From: Cytobacillus oceanisediminis
GTDB taxonomy: Bacteria; Bacillota; Bacilli; Bacillales; Cytobacillaceae
Reading direction: 5' to 3'
Assembly: GCF_022811925.1 (NCBI RefSeq)
Contig: NZ_CP065511.1
Span: 3,155,501-3,219,500, forward strand
DNA length: 64,000 nucleotides
The translations under genes and the position numbers were made by a program. Positions 1 to 9,614 of the stretch are shown in pieces; the first letter of the stretch is position 1, and every line of letters starts with the position of its first letter. The notes below the pieces were generated by a model. The model saw only the letters and a list, made by a program, of their open reading frames with translations, was not told the DNA's origin and made no database searches.

Positions 1-1114
1 GTAAAGCCGTTCGCTTCGGAAACGTTTTTAAATCGATATACTCATCTGTCTCACTGTGGGAAAATTCTCCGAGCGGCCCCATGCCGTCCACCGTTGGGAC
101 TCCTTCAGTGGATGTATATGCTGCATCCGAACCTCCGCCGGTGCTGACTTCCCTAATAGACATTCCAAGTTCTTCCCCTGCAGCCTTTATTTCCTCAATC
201 AATTTGTCCGTTCCTGCGACTTTTTCCATTGGCGGTCTTCCAATTTTACCTGATAAGCTGGTTTCTGTTCCCTGCACTTCCTCCTCCTCTGCAATTTCTG
301 TGATTTTTGCAGTAATCTCCTTTGCCTGTTCCATGTTCTTTACCCGAACATCCACTTGCGCTTCTGCATCCGGGGCGACGGTATTGGAAGAGATGCCGCC
401 GTCAATTAAGCCCACATTGACCGATAAGCCTCTCTCGTAATCATTTAAATCATGAAGTTTAACTACTTTATGTGCCAGTTCATCGATGGCGCTTCGTCCT
501 CTTTCGGGTTCAACTCCGGCATGGGCACTTTTTCCTTTAACATCAAAGATAAATCTTCCAATTCCCTTTCTTTCTGTGACTATGCCGTCATCGGGCCTTC
601 CGGATTCAACGACAAGTGAGAATTTTTTTCCTATCGACGCCTCTTTAATAATGGCTTTTGATTTTCGTGATCCGATTTCTTCATCACTATTAAAAATCAG
701 GTGTACATTTTTATATGCGTCCGAGCCTCTTTCCTTAAGAAGTTTCAATGCGTACAAAACAGATACATGGCTTGCCTTTTCATCACTCACTCCCGGTCCA
801 TAGGCTTTATCCCCAATCATTTTAAATGGGCGTTTTTCTGCTTCTCCCTCAGGAAATACAGTATCCATGTGGGCAATAATGATGATTTTGGGGTCACTAT
901 CCTTTTCAGCTTTTATCTCCAGATGGTCTCCATACTGTGATTCACGGTGAACAAGAACATCCATATCCAAATCCTCAAATTCCTTTCTCAAAACAGCGCC
1001 AACCTTGTCCACTCCTTCTTTATGATAAGAGCCGCTGTCTATATTCACCAATTCCTCAAGCAAGTTCATCATTTCCGGCATTTTGTCTTCCAAATACGCT
1101 TCATATTGATTCAA
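1..1114 (-). CDS. M20 family metallopeptidase, glutamate carboxypeptidase type (3' end outside window)
   Basis: A zinc-dependent exopeptidase of the M20/carboxypeptidase G2 type, expected to release C-terminal glutamate or amino acids from peptides in the cytoplasm. The frame reads from a TTG start at 1114, preceded by AAGGAGTG at 1121-1128. Metal-site motifs are visible in order: AHMDTVF near residue 82, GVSDEKA near 108 and NSDEEIGS near 142, followed by the dimerisation region with KSAHAGVEPERG. The ORF is open to base 1, so about the last tenth is missing. It lies 31 bp downstream of the gamma-glutamyltransferase gene on the same strand, suggesting joint breakdown of gamma-glutamyl peptides. 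The exact substrate cannot be read from sequence. Confidence 0.85.
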   Translation of the reverse strand, partial: MNQYEAYLEDKMPEMMNLLEELVNIDSGSYHKEGVDKVGAVLRKEFEDLDMDVLVHRESQYGDHLEIKAEKDSDPKIIIIAHMDTVFPEGEAEKRPFKMIGDKAYGPGVSDEKASHVSVLYALKLLKERGSDAYKNVHLIFNSDEEIGSRKSKAIIKEASIGKKFSLVVESGRPDDGIVTERKGIGRFIFDVKGKSAHAGVEPERGRSAIDELAHKVVKLHDLNDYERGLSVNVGLIDGGISSNTVAPDAEAQVDVRVKNMEQAKEITAKITEIAEEEEVQGTETSLSGKIGRPPMEKVAGTDKLIEEIKAAGEELGMSIREVSTGGGSDAAYTSTEGVPTVDGMGPLGEFSHSETDEYIDLKTFPKRTAL

Positions 1115-1145
1115 TGAATTCACTCCTTTTCAAATAATCACAGGG

Positions 1146-2828
1146 TTAAGCTTCGTTAATTCCAATGGCTGATCCTGGCCTGCTTGAATCAGCAGCACCA
1201 TGCAGCTTACCAGTTTTGTGATCCATAAGGATCGCCTGGACATTCCCAATGGGTCTGTCCGTATCATCAAACTGAAATCCCATTTTGCGGAGCTTGCCAA
1301 TTTCACTTTGGCCAATACCTTGTTCAGACCAGACATCTGGTCCTACACTGTTATAAATCCTGGGTTCTTCAATTGCATCTTTTATATCCATTTCAAAGTC
1401 GAGAATATGGCTGATAACTTGTGAAACTGAAGCAACAATAGTAGGTCCGCCAGGAGAGCCCAGCGTTAAAACAGGCACCCCATCTTTGAATACTATTGTA
1501 GGCACCTTCGCGCTGACCGGCTGTTTATTTGGTGCCAGGCTATTAATATGATCTGGTTCCGGTGTAAAATCCGTCAAATCATTGTTCAGCAAAAATCCGT
1601 ACCCTGGTACCATGATGCCTGAGCCCATAATATGCTCATTCGAAGACGTGCAGGCTGCAATGTTCCCCCATCTGTCAGCAACAGTAAAATGCGTAGTATC
1701 TTTTCCTGTTTGATGCACTTTTACTTCGCCCTTGGGACGATCGCTGCCCTGGAACTTCCAGGGGTTGCCGCAGTCAATTTCCGGATTTCTCGATTTCCAG
1801 TCAATCTTTCCCCGCCGTTCTTCTAAATACTCTTTTTGAAGCAGGCCTTCAACCGGAATTTCAGAGAAATTAGGATCTCCCATATAAGCCAGCTTATCAG
1901 TGAATGCTAATCTCATTGCCTCTGAGAATAAATAATACTTTTCCCAGGAAGATGCTTCATACTTGTTAAGTTCAAACCCTTCCAGTATTCCTAAAAGCTC
2001 CAGCAGTGCGATCCCTCCGCCATTAGGTGGTCCTGGAACGGCAATTTCATAGCCTCTGTATGTTCCCAATACCGGTTCTTCAATTGGAGCGCGATAGTTT
2101 TGCAGGTCCTGTTTCGTCATAATACCGCCCTGATCCTTAAGCGTGTTAATGATGACATCTGCAATTTCGCCTTCATAAAGTGCTTTGATCCCTTTCTTTT
2201 GCAGTATTCTAAGAGTCTTTGCCAGGTCTTTGTTTCGAACCCAGTCTCCCTTTACTAACGGAACTCCTTCCGGCATAAAAAGCTTCTTTGCCTCTTCCCC
2301 TATTCTGATATGGAGAATTTCGATGACTTCGTCCCATTGCCAGTTCACCCTGAAGCCTTCTTCAGCCAGTTTAACAGCAGGTTCAATCAGGCCCTCCAGC
2401 GGCATTGTCCCAAACTTTTGATGCCCTTCATCCATAGCCTTCATGATACCGGGAATGCCTACTGACTTGGCATCAATGGTCTGCTGAAAGTAAGGAGTAA
2501 TTTCTCCTTTTTTATTTAAGAACTGATCTTTATCTGCCCCTGAAGGAGTCTGTGAATGGCCGTTGATCGCCTTTGTCTTTTTTGTTTTCTGATCAAAATA
2601 CACGACATATCCGCTTGCTCCTATGCCAGTGTTAAACACTTCAACTACACTAAGAGCAAATTGAATGGCAACAAGGGCATCCATGGCGTTGCCGCCGTTT
2701 CTTAAAATTTCCGCACCAGCTTCTGTTGCTTCATGAACCGCAGAAGCAGCCATCCCATGAGTGCCAGTCGCCTTCTGCCGCTTGTCCTCAGTGTCTCTTG
2801 CCATATGCCTGGTATCTACCTTATCCAT
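1146..2828 (-). CDS. ggt: gamma-glutamyltransferase (glutathione hydrolase family), apparently without signal peptide
   Basis: About 560 residues, an Ntn-hydrolase that cleaves or transfers gamma-glutamyl groups from glutathione-like compounds. The autoprocessing site is visible as GKDTTHFTVAD; the second Thr would become the N-terminal nucleophile of the small subunit. GSPGGPTI further on is the oxyanion and substrate-binding glycine motif. An upstream in-frame ATG at 2858 exists, but GGAGGGA at 2834-2840 places the start at 2828. The N-terminus (MDKVDTRHMARDTEDK) is charged with no hydrophobic leader, so the enzyme is probably cytoplasmic, like Bacillus YwrD rather than the secreted Ggt. 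It probably forms an operon with the downstream M20 peptidase. Confidence 0.9.
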   Translation of the reverse strand: MDKVDTRHMARDTEDKRQKATGTHGMAASAVHEATEAGAEILRNGGNAMDALVAIQFALSVVEVFNTGIGASGYVVYFDQKTKKTKAINGHSQTPSGADKDQFLNKKGEITPYFQQTIDAKSVGIPGIMKAMDEGHQKFGTMPLEGLIEPAVKLAEEGFRVNWQWDEVIEILHIRIGEEAKKLFMPEGVPLVKGDWVRNKDLAKTLRILQKKGIKALYEGEIADVIINTLKDQGGIMTKQDLQNYRAPIEEPVLGTYRGYEIAVPGPPNGGGIALLELLGILEGFELNKYEASSWEKYYLFSEAMRLAFTDKLAYMGDPNFSEIPVEGLLQKEYLEERRGKIDWKSRNPEIDCGNPWKFQGSDRPKGEVKVHQTGKDTTHFTVADRWGNIAACTSSNEHIMGSGIMVPGYGFLLNNDLTDFTPEPDHINSLAPNKQPVSAKVPTIVFKDGVPVLTLGSPGGPTIVASVSQVISHILDFEMDIKDAIEEPRIYNSVGPDVWSEQGIGQSEIGKLRKMGFQFDDTDRPIGNVQAILMDHKTGKLHGAADSSRPGSAIGINEA

Positions 2829-2952
2829 TAAAATCCCTCCTATAGGGGTACCACCCAAATCTCATTCGCATCTCTTAAAAGATTCTAAAATCTGCTTTTA
2901 CTTTTAAAAGCTTTTAATTTCTTGTACCCGGCTAAAAATAGCTGAAACATAC

Positions 2953-3004
2953 AAAAAAAGGCACCGGACCTTAAGCCATTTTGATGACTATAGATCCGGC
3001 TACC
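2953..3004 (-). terminator. Rho-independent terminator of the 3.1-13.7 kb operon
   Basis: Read on the minus strand, GGTAGCCGGATC can pair with GGTCCGGTGCC (one bulged G, G-U pairs) and is followed directly by seven T. It lies about 125 bp after the stop of the hybrid kinase and before the ggt promoter region. Confidence 0.75.
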
Positions 3005-3129
3005 TGTTATTAATAAATCTTTTATGTGAAATTAGAATCTAAAAGCTGGAGCAGCTGATGCCAGGTCTGTACTCGAATGCCGGAAGGTTTTCCCGGGGAA
3101 AATTTTATATAATGGAGTGCATGTATTAA

Positions 3130-6003
3130 TCAATCACCGGGTGAATTCTCAGGAATCAGTATTTGGCCCGCCTTTCCAACCTTAAGCAGTGTCTGCAAAA
3201 TGGCCATAGATAAGCTTCCCGTCTGATATGGCTTTATGAAGTAATCATGTGCTCCCAGTGACAGGCCTTTTTCTTTTTCATCCAAGGCCGTTGAGATAAT
3301 AATTGGAATATGACTGAGCACTTCATTTCGCTTCAATATCTTCATAATACTCCATCCATCAAGACCTTCATCGAGCATGATATCAAGAACAATCGCATCA
3401 GGAAGGTGATTTTCCATATACGCCAGGGCATCCCTTCCGGTATTGAAATGCTTCGCATGCAAATTGTTTTCCGTAAGTTCCTGAATAATCAGTTCTGCCA
3501 GGCTTTGATCATCTTCAATGACCAGCACCTCATAGCGTCTTCCGCTTTGATGAATGTTCTCATCCAAACCGTGGGAAGGCTTATAGACAGCGGGAATGGA
3601 AACTCTGAAAGTACTTCCTTCCCCGTACTTTGAAAAGACATTTATATCTCCATCATGCGCCTTCACACTTTCCTGGACGATTGAAAGTCCCAGCCCCGTT
3701 CCGCCAATCCTCCGCCTATCTGAATTATCCACTCTATAAAACTTGTTAAAAATATCCCCTGCTTCATTTTCCGGAATCCCTAGTCCATGATCTTCCACTT
3801 CAATATGAAGCAAGCTGTTTTCCTCGAATAATCTTATATAAACAGGGCCTCCAGAGGGTGAATATTTGATGGCATTGCTTATTAAATTGGAAAATACCTG
3901 TTCAATTTTGCAGGAATCACCGAGAATGACATCATTTCCACTAAATGGTTCCAAAATAATCTTGTGAACATCCGTCTGCACCTGCTGATTATCTATTACT
4001 TTCTCAATAATAGGGAGAAGCTCAATATATTTTTTTTCGTACGTTTGTTTACCGGATTCCATCCGCTGGACATCAAGAAAATCATTGATCAGGGAAGTAA
4101 GCCTCTTGGCTTCATTTAATATTGTCATCAAATATTTCTTCTGCTTTTCCCCCTTGAGCTCCCGGTTCAGCAGAAGCTCCGAGAAACCTAAAATGCTGGC
4201 AAGCGGTGTTCTCAATTCATGGCTGACGGTGCTGACAAACTCCGATTTCATTTCATCTACTTTAAATTCCTTTGTAATATCCCTGTGGACCAATACAGTT
4301 CCAACACACTCATTATTCTGATAAAGATCTTCACAGTACATCTGGAAGACTTGTCCACTATCCTTTGTTTTGTAAACAAACGTTTCCCCGCTGGATGTTT
4401 CACCATTAAAGGCCCGCCAGATGAATTCGGTAAAACCATCTTCATCCTCTACCTGCTGTTTTAGAAGTACGCTCCACTTATCCCAGCTCAGTCCAACAAT
4501 CCCTTCAAAACCACCCTCGCAGTGGAACATTTCGCAAAGCTGTTTGTTGACCTGCAGGATGCAGCCGTCCCTGTCAACATACTGCAGACCTTCCTTTACA
4601 GTGTTGAGGATATCCTGGTTCAATTTTCTATTAGCTTCAGAGTTTTCATAAGAACTGATTTTATCGAGCGACAACCCAATCTGTTTTGATAGTGCCGAAT
4701 ATTCATCCATATGCGTCTGTATAAAAGGAAACCCGTATCTGGTGAACACCATGACAGCAGTAACCTCTTGATTTGAAGAAATAACCGGCAAATAAAGGTC
4801 ATAGCCGAAAATGGTTCTTTCATGGTAGCCTTTCTCTTCTTGAAGCAATTGTCTCTTAACAGCAAAACCTTCTTTTGTTTGTTTCAGCCTCTCAATTAAT
4901 CCGCTTCTCAAATGATTCTTGAACTGTTCTACTCCCAAAGATGAAATGCCAAATGAAGCAGATTCATCATTTTCAAGCATCACAATTAACCCGCAGTCCG
5001 CTTCAATGACATTGGACATTTTCATCACAATGCTCACCAGCACTTCCTGTTTTTGCAGCGAATTGGAAATGCCATTGATCAATTCATTCCGGCGCTCAAG
5101 TTTTCTCTCATTTGATCGCATGGTTCCCAGGGCATCTTCCAATTCTTCCCTCTGTGCTTGAAGCTCGTCCTGCTGGGCAAGAAGCTCCTCATTTTGAGCA
5201 AGCAAATCCTGCTCTTTTTCCTGCAGGGTCATCACCATTTTTCGAAAGGCAACAGACAAGACTGCCAATTCATCCATCCTATCCTGCCCTACATTCAGTT
5301 CCGCCTTACCTCCCCTGGCAATTTCTTCAGCAGCGTTGGCAAACTGAGTAAGCGGCTGTCCTACCTGCTTGAACATAATCCGGATCATCCGGAACAGGAT
5401 GATCAGAATGACAACAAGAAAAAGAAAAAAACCTGTTTGTATATAGGATTGTTTTTGGATTAAATCCTGAACCCTGCCGTTCAGCTCATCATTCAGGTTT
5501 TGCAGATAAACCTGAATATCATCCTGAAAGGAATTAATCCTTGCAGTAGCTCCGGAATCTGCCATTTTAATGATTTCTTCCATACGGCCTGCTTCAAAAT
5601 ATTCGATGGATACGGGAAGTCTTTCAATGAAATAATAATCTGCAAATTCATCCATTTCCTTCCCAAAGGCTTTGTCCTCCTTGGTTGAAGCAATGCCATT
5701 GTATTCACTGATAAGCTTTCTGATCTTAGGCCTTAAGGCAGTAGCCTGGTTTTTTAATTCAGAATTCCCAAAGGCGAAATAGCCTCTGACATCAAAAAAG
5801 ACGAGATTGAAGTTATGGTCAATTTGCTGAACAATTTCTTCTTTTTTTACAAGCTTTTCGCGTTCTTTGTAATAAGAGCTGTTTATTTGCTCTTGCAGCA
5901 CAGTTAAAATACTGGTTCCCGCCAGAAAGAGAAGGACGAATACTCCCATAAGTGCAACAATCTGCCTGGTCAAGCTCTTTTTTATAAAATGATTAAGCTT
6001 CAT
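3130..6003 (-). CDS. membrane hybrid sensor histidine kinase with C-terminal receiver domain
   Basis: 957 residues. Visible order: membrane helix at about 14-35, a roughly 150-residue helical sensor segment, a second helix at about 188-207, a HAMP linker, a long coiled coil rich in LLAQNEE/QREELE, a GAF-like region, a PAS domain, the HisKA box with STVSHELRTPL, a HATPase with NLISNAIKYS, DHGLGIPENE and GTGLGLSIV, and a receiver domain starting at VLVIEDD with phosphoacceptor VLDIM and FIKPY. It should autophosphorylate on His and pass phosphate to its own receiver; with the Hpt domain of the operon's first gene this makes a possible His-Asp-His-Asp relay. Its start overlaps the stop of the preceding response regulator by 11 bp, indicating translational coupling. 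The signal sensed is unknown. Confidence 0.9.
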   Translation of the reverse strand: MKLNHFIKKSLTRQIVALMGVFVLLFLAGTSILTVLQEQINSSYYKEREKLVKKEEIVQQIDHNFNLVFFDVRGYFAFGNSELKNQATALRPKIRKLISEYNGIASTKEDKAFGKEMDEFADYYFIERLPVSIEYFEAGRMEEIIKMADSGATARINSFQDDIQVYLQNLNDELNGRVQDLIQKQSYIQTGFFLFLVVILIILFRMIRIMFKQVGQPLTQFANAAEEIARGGKAELNVGQDRMDELAVLSVAFRKMVMTLQEKEQDLLAQNEELLAQQDELQAQREELEDALGTMRSNERKLERRNELINGISNSLQKQEVLVSIVMKMSNVIEADCGLIVMLENDESASFGISSLGVEQFKNHLRSGLIERLKQTKEGFAVKRQLLQEEKGYHERTIFGYDLYLPVISSNQEVTAVMVFTRYGFPFIQTHMDEYSALSKQIGLSLDKISSYENSEANRKLNQDILNTVKEGLQYVDRDGCILQVNKQLCEMFHCEGGFEGIVGLSWDKWSVLLKQQVEDEDGFTEFIWRAFNGETSSGETFVYKTKDSGQVFQMYCEDLYQNNECVGTVLVHRDITKEFKVDEMKSEFVSTVSHELRTPLASILGFSELLLNRELKGEKQKKYLMTILNEAKRLTSLINDFLDVQRMESGKQTYEKKYIELLPIIEKVIDNQQVQTDVHKIILEPFSGNDVILGDSCKIEQVFSNLISNAIKYSPSGGPVYIRLFEENSLLHIEVEDHGLGIPENEAGDIFNKFYRVDNSDRRRIGGTGLGLSIVQESVKAHDGDINVFSKYGEGSTFRVSIPAVYKPSHGLDENIHQSGRRYEVLVIEDDQSLAELIIQELTENNLHAKHFNTGRDALAYMENHLPDAIVLDIMLDEGLDGWSIMKILKRNEVLSHIPIIISTALDEKEKGLSLGAHDYFIKPYQTGSLSMAILQTLLKVGKAGQILIPENSPGD

Positions 6004-6364
6004 CTACTATTTCTCCAACCTTCTCAAATAATTGAAGAGGGCTGAATGGTTTAACAATGAAATAATCGGCCCCTGCCTTTAAAACCTCTTCCTGTTCATT
6101 TTGCTGGCTTTTGGCAGATAACATTAATATTTTCACTTCTTTGTTAAGAGCCTGCTCACACCGGATTTTCCTGATGACATCAAGACCGGTAAGTACAGGC
6201 ATCATATAATCCAGGATGACCAAATCAAATTGCTTTTTTTCCAGCAGCTTCAGGGCTTCTTCTCCATCTTCAGCTTCATCGACTTCAAAATCCCCATCTT
6301 CCAGAGTGTCAGCAATAAGCATGCGCAGAATTTCTTCATCCTCAGCAATCAATATCTTTTTCAT
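5993..6364 (-). CDS. single-domain CheY-like response regulator
   Basis: 123 residues, a receiver domain only. Acidic pair E8/D9, phosphoacceptor D52 in VILDYMMP, S83 in MLSAKS and K105 in VKPFS are all present, so it should be phosphorylatable. There is no DNA-binding output, which suggests it carries phosphate within a relay or acts by protein contact. It overlaps the glycosidase-like gene before it (23 bp) and the kinase gene after it (11 bp). Partner is probably the adjacent hybrid kinase (inference from position). Confidence 0.9.
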   Translation of the reverse strand: MKKILIAEDEEILRMLIADTLEDGDFEVDEAEDGEEALKLLEKKQFDLVILDYMMPVLTGLDVIRKIRCEQALNKEVKILMLSAKSQQNEQEEVLKAGADYFIVKPFSPLQLFEKVGEIVDEA

Positions 6365-9300
6365 TTACTTTCTCTCCCGACTCTATGGAGTCAAATATTT
6401 TTTTCATAATATGATAGGACTTTTTAAGCCTTTCATGGTAATCTGGCTCCTCCCACAGTTCCCAGGAATAATAGGCAGAATCTTTTCCATGGAGCACTCC
6501 ATCATGCATCTTTGGAAAAGAATCCAGGATACCTTCTCTGTCCGCCGACACTGCACTAATTCTTAATCCCTCAATTGTTTGGCTGCCTGCGAGACCTTCG
6601 CTCCATAGATCCCCAAGTATTTCTTTTTGGCTGGGATCCTTCATATTTAGCAATGCCCAAGGAAGTCTGATCTCCATTACTTTATTACTCTTGCTAACAC
6701 TTATATCGGTTAATGAATTGAAGTTTTCATGAGCAGGATTTGCATTCCCAAACTGTAATTTTCCTGTCTCATAGGACTTGAATGGTTTCGTTTCCCCAGT
6801 TGATGGTATAGTTAATTCCTTATTCAGTGCTAACCTGATAGGATGAAAGACTCCATTATCCTTTTTATCGGCATAGCTTTCATTCGGAATCATATTCAGC
6901 ATATGGCTATAATGATAGTAGAAAGTATCATAATAGCTATCTATTAAAAGCCTGGAATTATCCTGCCCGCCTATTTCTGCCATAAAGTCAACTCCGAAGT
7001 CCGTTTTGACCTTTCCTGTCTGAACCGGAATCGAAGTCTGTCCCTGCTCTGCAATGGTATCGATCAGCAAACGGGTGGTCTCATTCTCTAAGTCAATGGG
7101 ACGGTTATAATCCAGCCGGATATATAAGTGTTCCTCATCAGAACGAACATACATATCCTTCAAGTAAGAATTCTCACTCCCGGAACTGTAGACAGGTTTC
7201 GCACTCAGCTTTTTCCAATCACCTGTATTGCCATCCACATATATTCCAGCTTCATTTTTACCAGGCTCAAAGCTCAGCAGGCCGAAATGCTGTTCATTTG
7301 TTTGCCTGTTCGACCAGTATGGACGCCTGTCAGGATTATCATAATCCATCGTATTCCAGGTTCGCTTGAACCATTCATCCTGCCAGGAAAACACAAGGCC
7401 GCCGGCATATCCTTCTGAAACGATGGACTCAAACAGCCGGCTGTTTATTTTTCCTTGCTCTTCCTCGGAGTGAAATCCCTGATTCATGCCTCCTACGTTC
7501 TCATGGGTCATCCCCCTGGACGAAGGGACTCCGAATTCCGCTACCATAACAGGCATCTCGTGGACAGCGATTAAATCATGAAGGTAGCCTGCATAATTAT
7601 TCCTTTCCCCTTTTGAATCGATGTAATTGACATACTTCTCTTCATAGTTAAGGAAATCAGGGTAATATGGATATACATGATAAGAGGCAAAAAGGCCAGC
7701 GTGAAACTTATCTGTCCTCTGTATATGATTAGGGTTTACAGAAACCATATCTTCTTTAACCGACGGCTCTGAAGGATGTTCCAGAAGATCGGTTGTTACC
7801 CAGTTGGTAAAACTCATTGAATGCTGCCATTCGTAGCTCGCGGTTTCATAATTCACGGCATAGTCCATCATTTCAGCAAGCCAGATTTCAAAAGGACTGG
7901 CATTAGCCGTTTGGAAATATGCCCCGGAGAATTGCTGCCGGCCTTTATGTTTATCATTCGTTCCTGCGACCGCTTCTGGATCCCACTCAATTCCAACCAT
8001 AAAACCCAGCACATAAGGGGAAATATCGTAAGTATATTTACCTGAAGCATGGCCAGTCCTCTCTTTAATAACAGCCTTACCATGGATGATATCAATCATT
8101 TTCTTCATTTCACTTTTAAAATCATCGGTTACAGCATCTGAAAAAGCATCCTGTTCCTTAACCAATGTTTCTTCATTGACCCAGACACCATGGAATAAAA
8201 ATAATGGTTTTTCCGCAATCTGATTATATTTATGAAATGCTTCATAAAACGCTGGGGGATGCAATGTGTATATCCTTATGGCATTGGCATTCATATCGCC
8301 AATTGCTTTAAACCAGCGAAAATACTCAGCTTCAGTAATTCCTGTTTCCCCTGGGAAATTGCCAGGCTTGGCAATTCCCATATTGACCCCTTTTATAAGC
8401 AGATCCTCCCAGGTGCCATTTTTCAGTATTTGTATATAATCTTCACTTGTATGGCTATTGAATTGTATACCATTGGTCTCAGCTATTTCTGGGGTAAATT
8501 TGCTATTCGTTAGCTTCGGCTTTTCCTGCAGCACCTTTTTCATCATTGGGACGTACGCTTCCCAGTAAAAAGAATCATTGGCACTAAAATGTTCTTTCCA
8601 CTTGGCCAGTCCTCTCGTATTATAAATATTTGGAACTTCTGCTTCATCAGCATAATCGCCTGCAAAATAATAGGAAGAATAGGCAGCGTTTTTGTGCTGA
8701 ATAACAGCTGGGAAGGTGTCAGGAATTCCAGCATTCTGCAGCTTGCTTTTTCCTGTTTTAGTAAGAGGCAATGAATAATCCGCCAGTACTTCATCCGGAT
8801 TTCTTGCCTCGATCACATCAAACCAATATCGATAGGGCGCTCCCCCCTTCTTTCCGAAGAAATCCTCGCCCTTATCAGTAATGCGAAACTCAACCCCTTC
8901 ACCTTCCAATTCACTTTCATCGACGACAACAACGTAATCATTCGAGTTCACAAATACGAGACCGGGACCTTTAAGACCCCAATTTCCGTCTCCATAGTGT
9001 TCCTTTACCCAAATAGGAACCTCGCTGCTGGATAGGTCAGGGAAATACCTCCCAATCCACCCGCTCCAGCTGATATTCAATAAATTGGTCAATCGGTGCC
9101 GGGCCTCATCTGATGAAGGGCTTGCAAACGTATTGAATTCTGCAATGAGTGTTTTCCCTTTGGATGAAACTAAAGTTTCCTCCAGCTGGATAACCTCCTC
9201 CTCCTGCAGCCCGCCATATAGATTAGAAGAACGTTCTCCCAATGGATTGCTTCCATAGAATTCTTCCTCATAAACCCCATACGTGTCGGCAAGGTAAAGA

Positions 9301-9614
9301 ACCTGATATTTATCAAGATTGTCCGGTAATGGCTTAATTTTATATTCATTTTTCATTCCTGGTTTAAAACCGCTGTAATCAGCCTCCATACTGTATCGGT
9401 TTCCATCTGATTTGATATATTTTTCATTATTTAAAATCCATATAAGTCCCTTATGCTCCCGATAAGAGTCATCCGGCACTGTTTTGTCCAAAATAAACAC
9501 ATTCAGTTTTTGATCCTGCTTTAGCCACCATGACCAGAAAGGACTGGAAATAACGGTCAGCACGGCAAAAACAAACAGAAAAACGGCTGTTTGCCCTTTG
9601 GTAAATTGTCTCAT
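6342..9614 (-). CDS. membrane-anchored, glycoside hydrolase-like (TIM-barrel) protein in a polysaccharide operon
   Basis: About 1090 residues. The start is taken at the ATG overlapping the glycosyltransferase stop (ATGA at 9611-9614); a longer frame reaches 9674 but lies within the upstream gene. A single N-terminal hydrophobic segment (TAVFLFVFAVLTVISSPFW) anchors it with the bulk outside. The middle part resembles clan A glycosidases: AIRIYTLHPPAFYEAFHK in an early strand and PVMVAEFGVPSSRG with a Glu at the position of the usual nucleophile. The C-terminal third looks like a beta-rich carbohydrate-binding or sugar-hydrolase accessory domain. By position it should trim, modify or export the glycan made by the adjacent glycosyltransferase; B. 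subtilis YdaL-YdaM is a comparable pair. Catalytic activity is not proven. Confidence 0.65.
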   Translation of the reverse strand: MRQFTKGQTAVFLFVFAVLTVISSPFWSWWLKQDQKLNVFILDKTVPDDSYREHKGLIWILNNEKYIKSDGNRYSMEADYSGFKPGMKNEYKIKPLPDNLDKYQVLYLADTYGVYEEEFYGSNPLGERSSNLYGGLQEEEVIQLEETLVSSKGKTLIAEFNTFASPSSDEARHRLTNLLNISWSGWIGRYFPDLSSSEVPIWVKEHYGDGNWGLKGPGLVFVNSNDYVVVVDESELEGEGVEFRITDKGEDFFGKKGGAPYRYWFDVIEARNPDEVLADYSLPLTKTGKSKLQNAGIPDTFPAVIQHKNAAYSSYYFAGDYADEAEVPNIYNTRGLAKWKEHFSANDSFYWEAYVPMMKKVLQEKPKLTNSKFTPEIAETNGIQFNSHTSEDYIQILKNGTWEDLLIKGVNMGIAKPGNFPGETGITEAEYFRWFKAIGDMNANAIRIYTLHPPAFYEAFHKYNQIAEKPLFLFHGVWVNEETLVKEQDAFSDAVTDDFKSEMKKMIDIIHGKAVIKERTGHASGKYTYDISPYVLGFMVGIEWDPEAVAGTNDKHKGRQQFSGAYFQTANASPFEIWLAEMMDYAVNYETASYEWQHSMSFTNWVTTDLLEHPSEPSVKEDMVSVNPNHIQRTDKFHAGLFASYHVYPYYPDFLNYEEKYVNYIDSKGERNNYAGYLHDLIAVHEMPVMVAEFGVPSSRGMTHENVGGMNQGFHSEEEQGKINSRLFESIVSEGYAGGLVFSWQDEWFKRTWNTMDYDNPDRRPYWSNRQTNEQHFGLLSFEPGKNEAGIYVDGNTGDWKKLSAKPVYSSGSENSYLKDMYVRSDEEHLYIRLDYNRPIDLENETTRLLIDTIAEQGQTSIPVQTGKVKTDFGVDFMAEIGGQDNSRLLIDSYYDTFYYHYSHMLNMIPNESYADKKDNGVFHPIRLALNKELTIPSTGETKPFKSYETGKLQFGNANPAHENFNSLTDISVSKSNKVMEIRLPWALLNMKDPSQKEILGDLWSEGLAGSQTIEGLRISAVSADREGILDSFPKMHDGVLHGKDSAYYSWELWEEPDYHERLKKSYHIMKKIFDSIESGEKVNEKDIDC

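Noticed and set aside
81..803. Plus-strand frames over the first kilobase
   Set aside because: They are shadows of the minus-strand M20 peptidase, which has ribosome site and full motifs.
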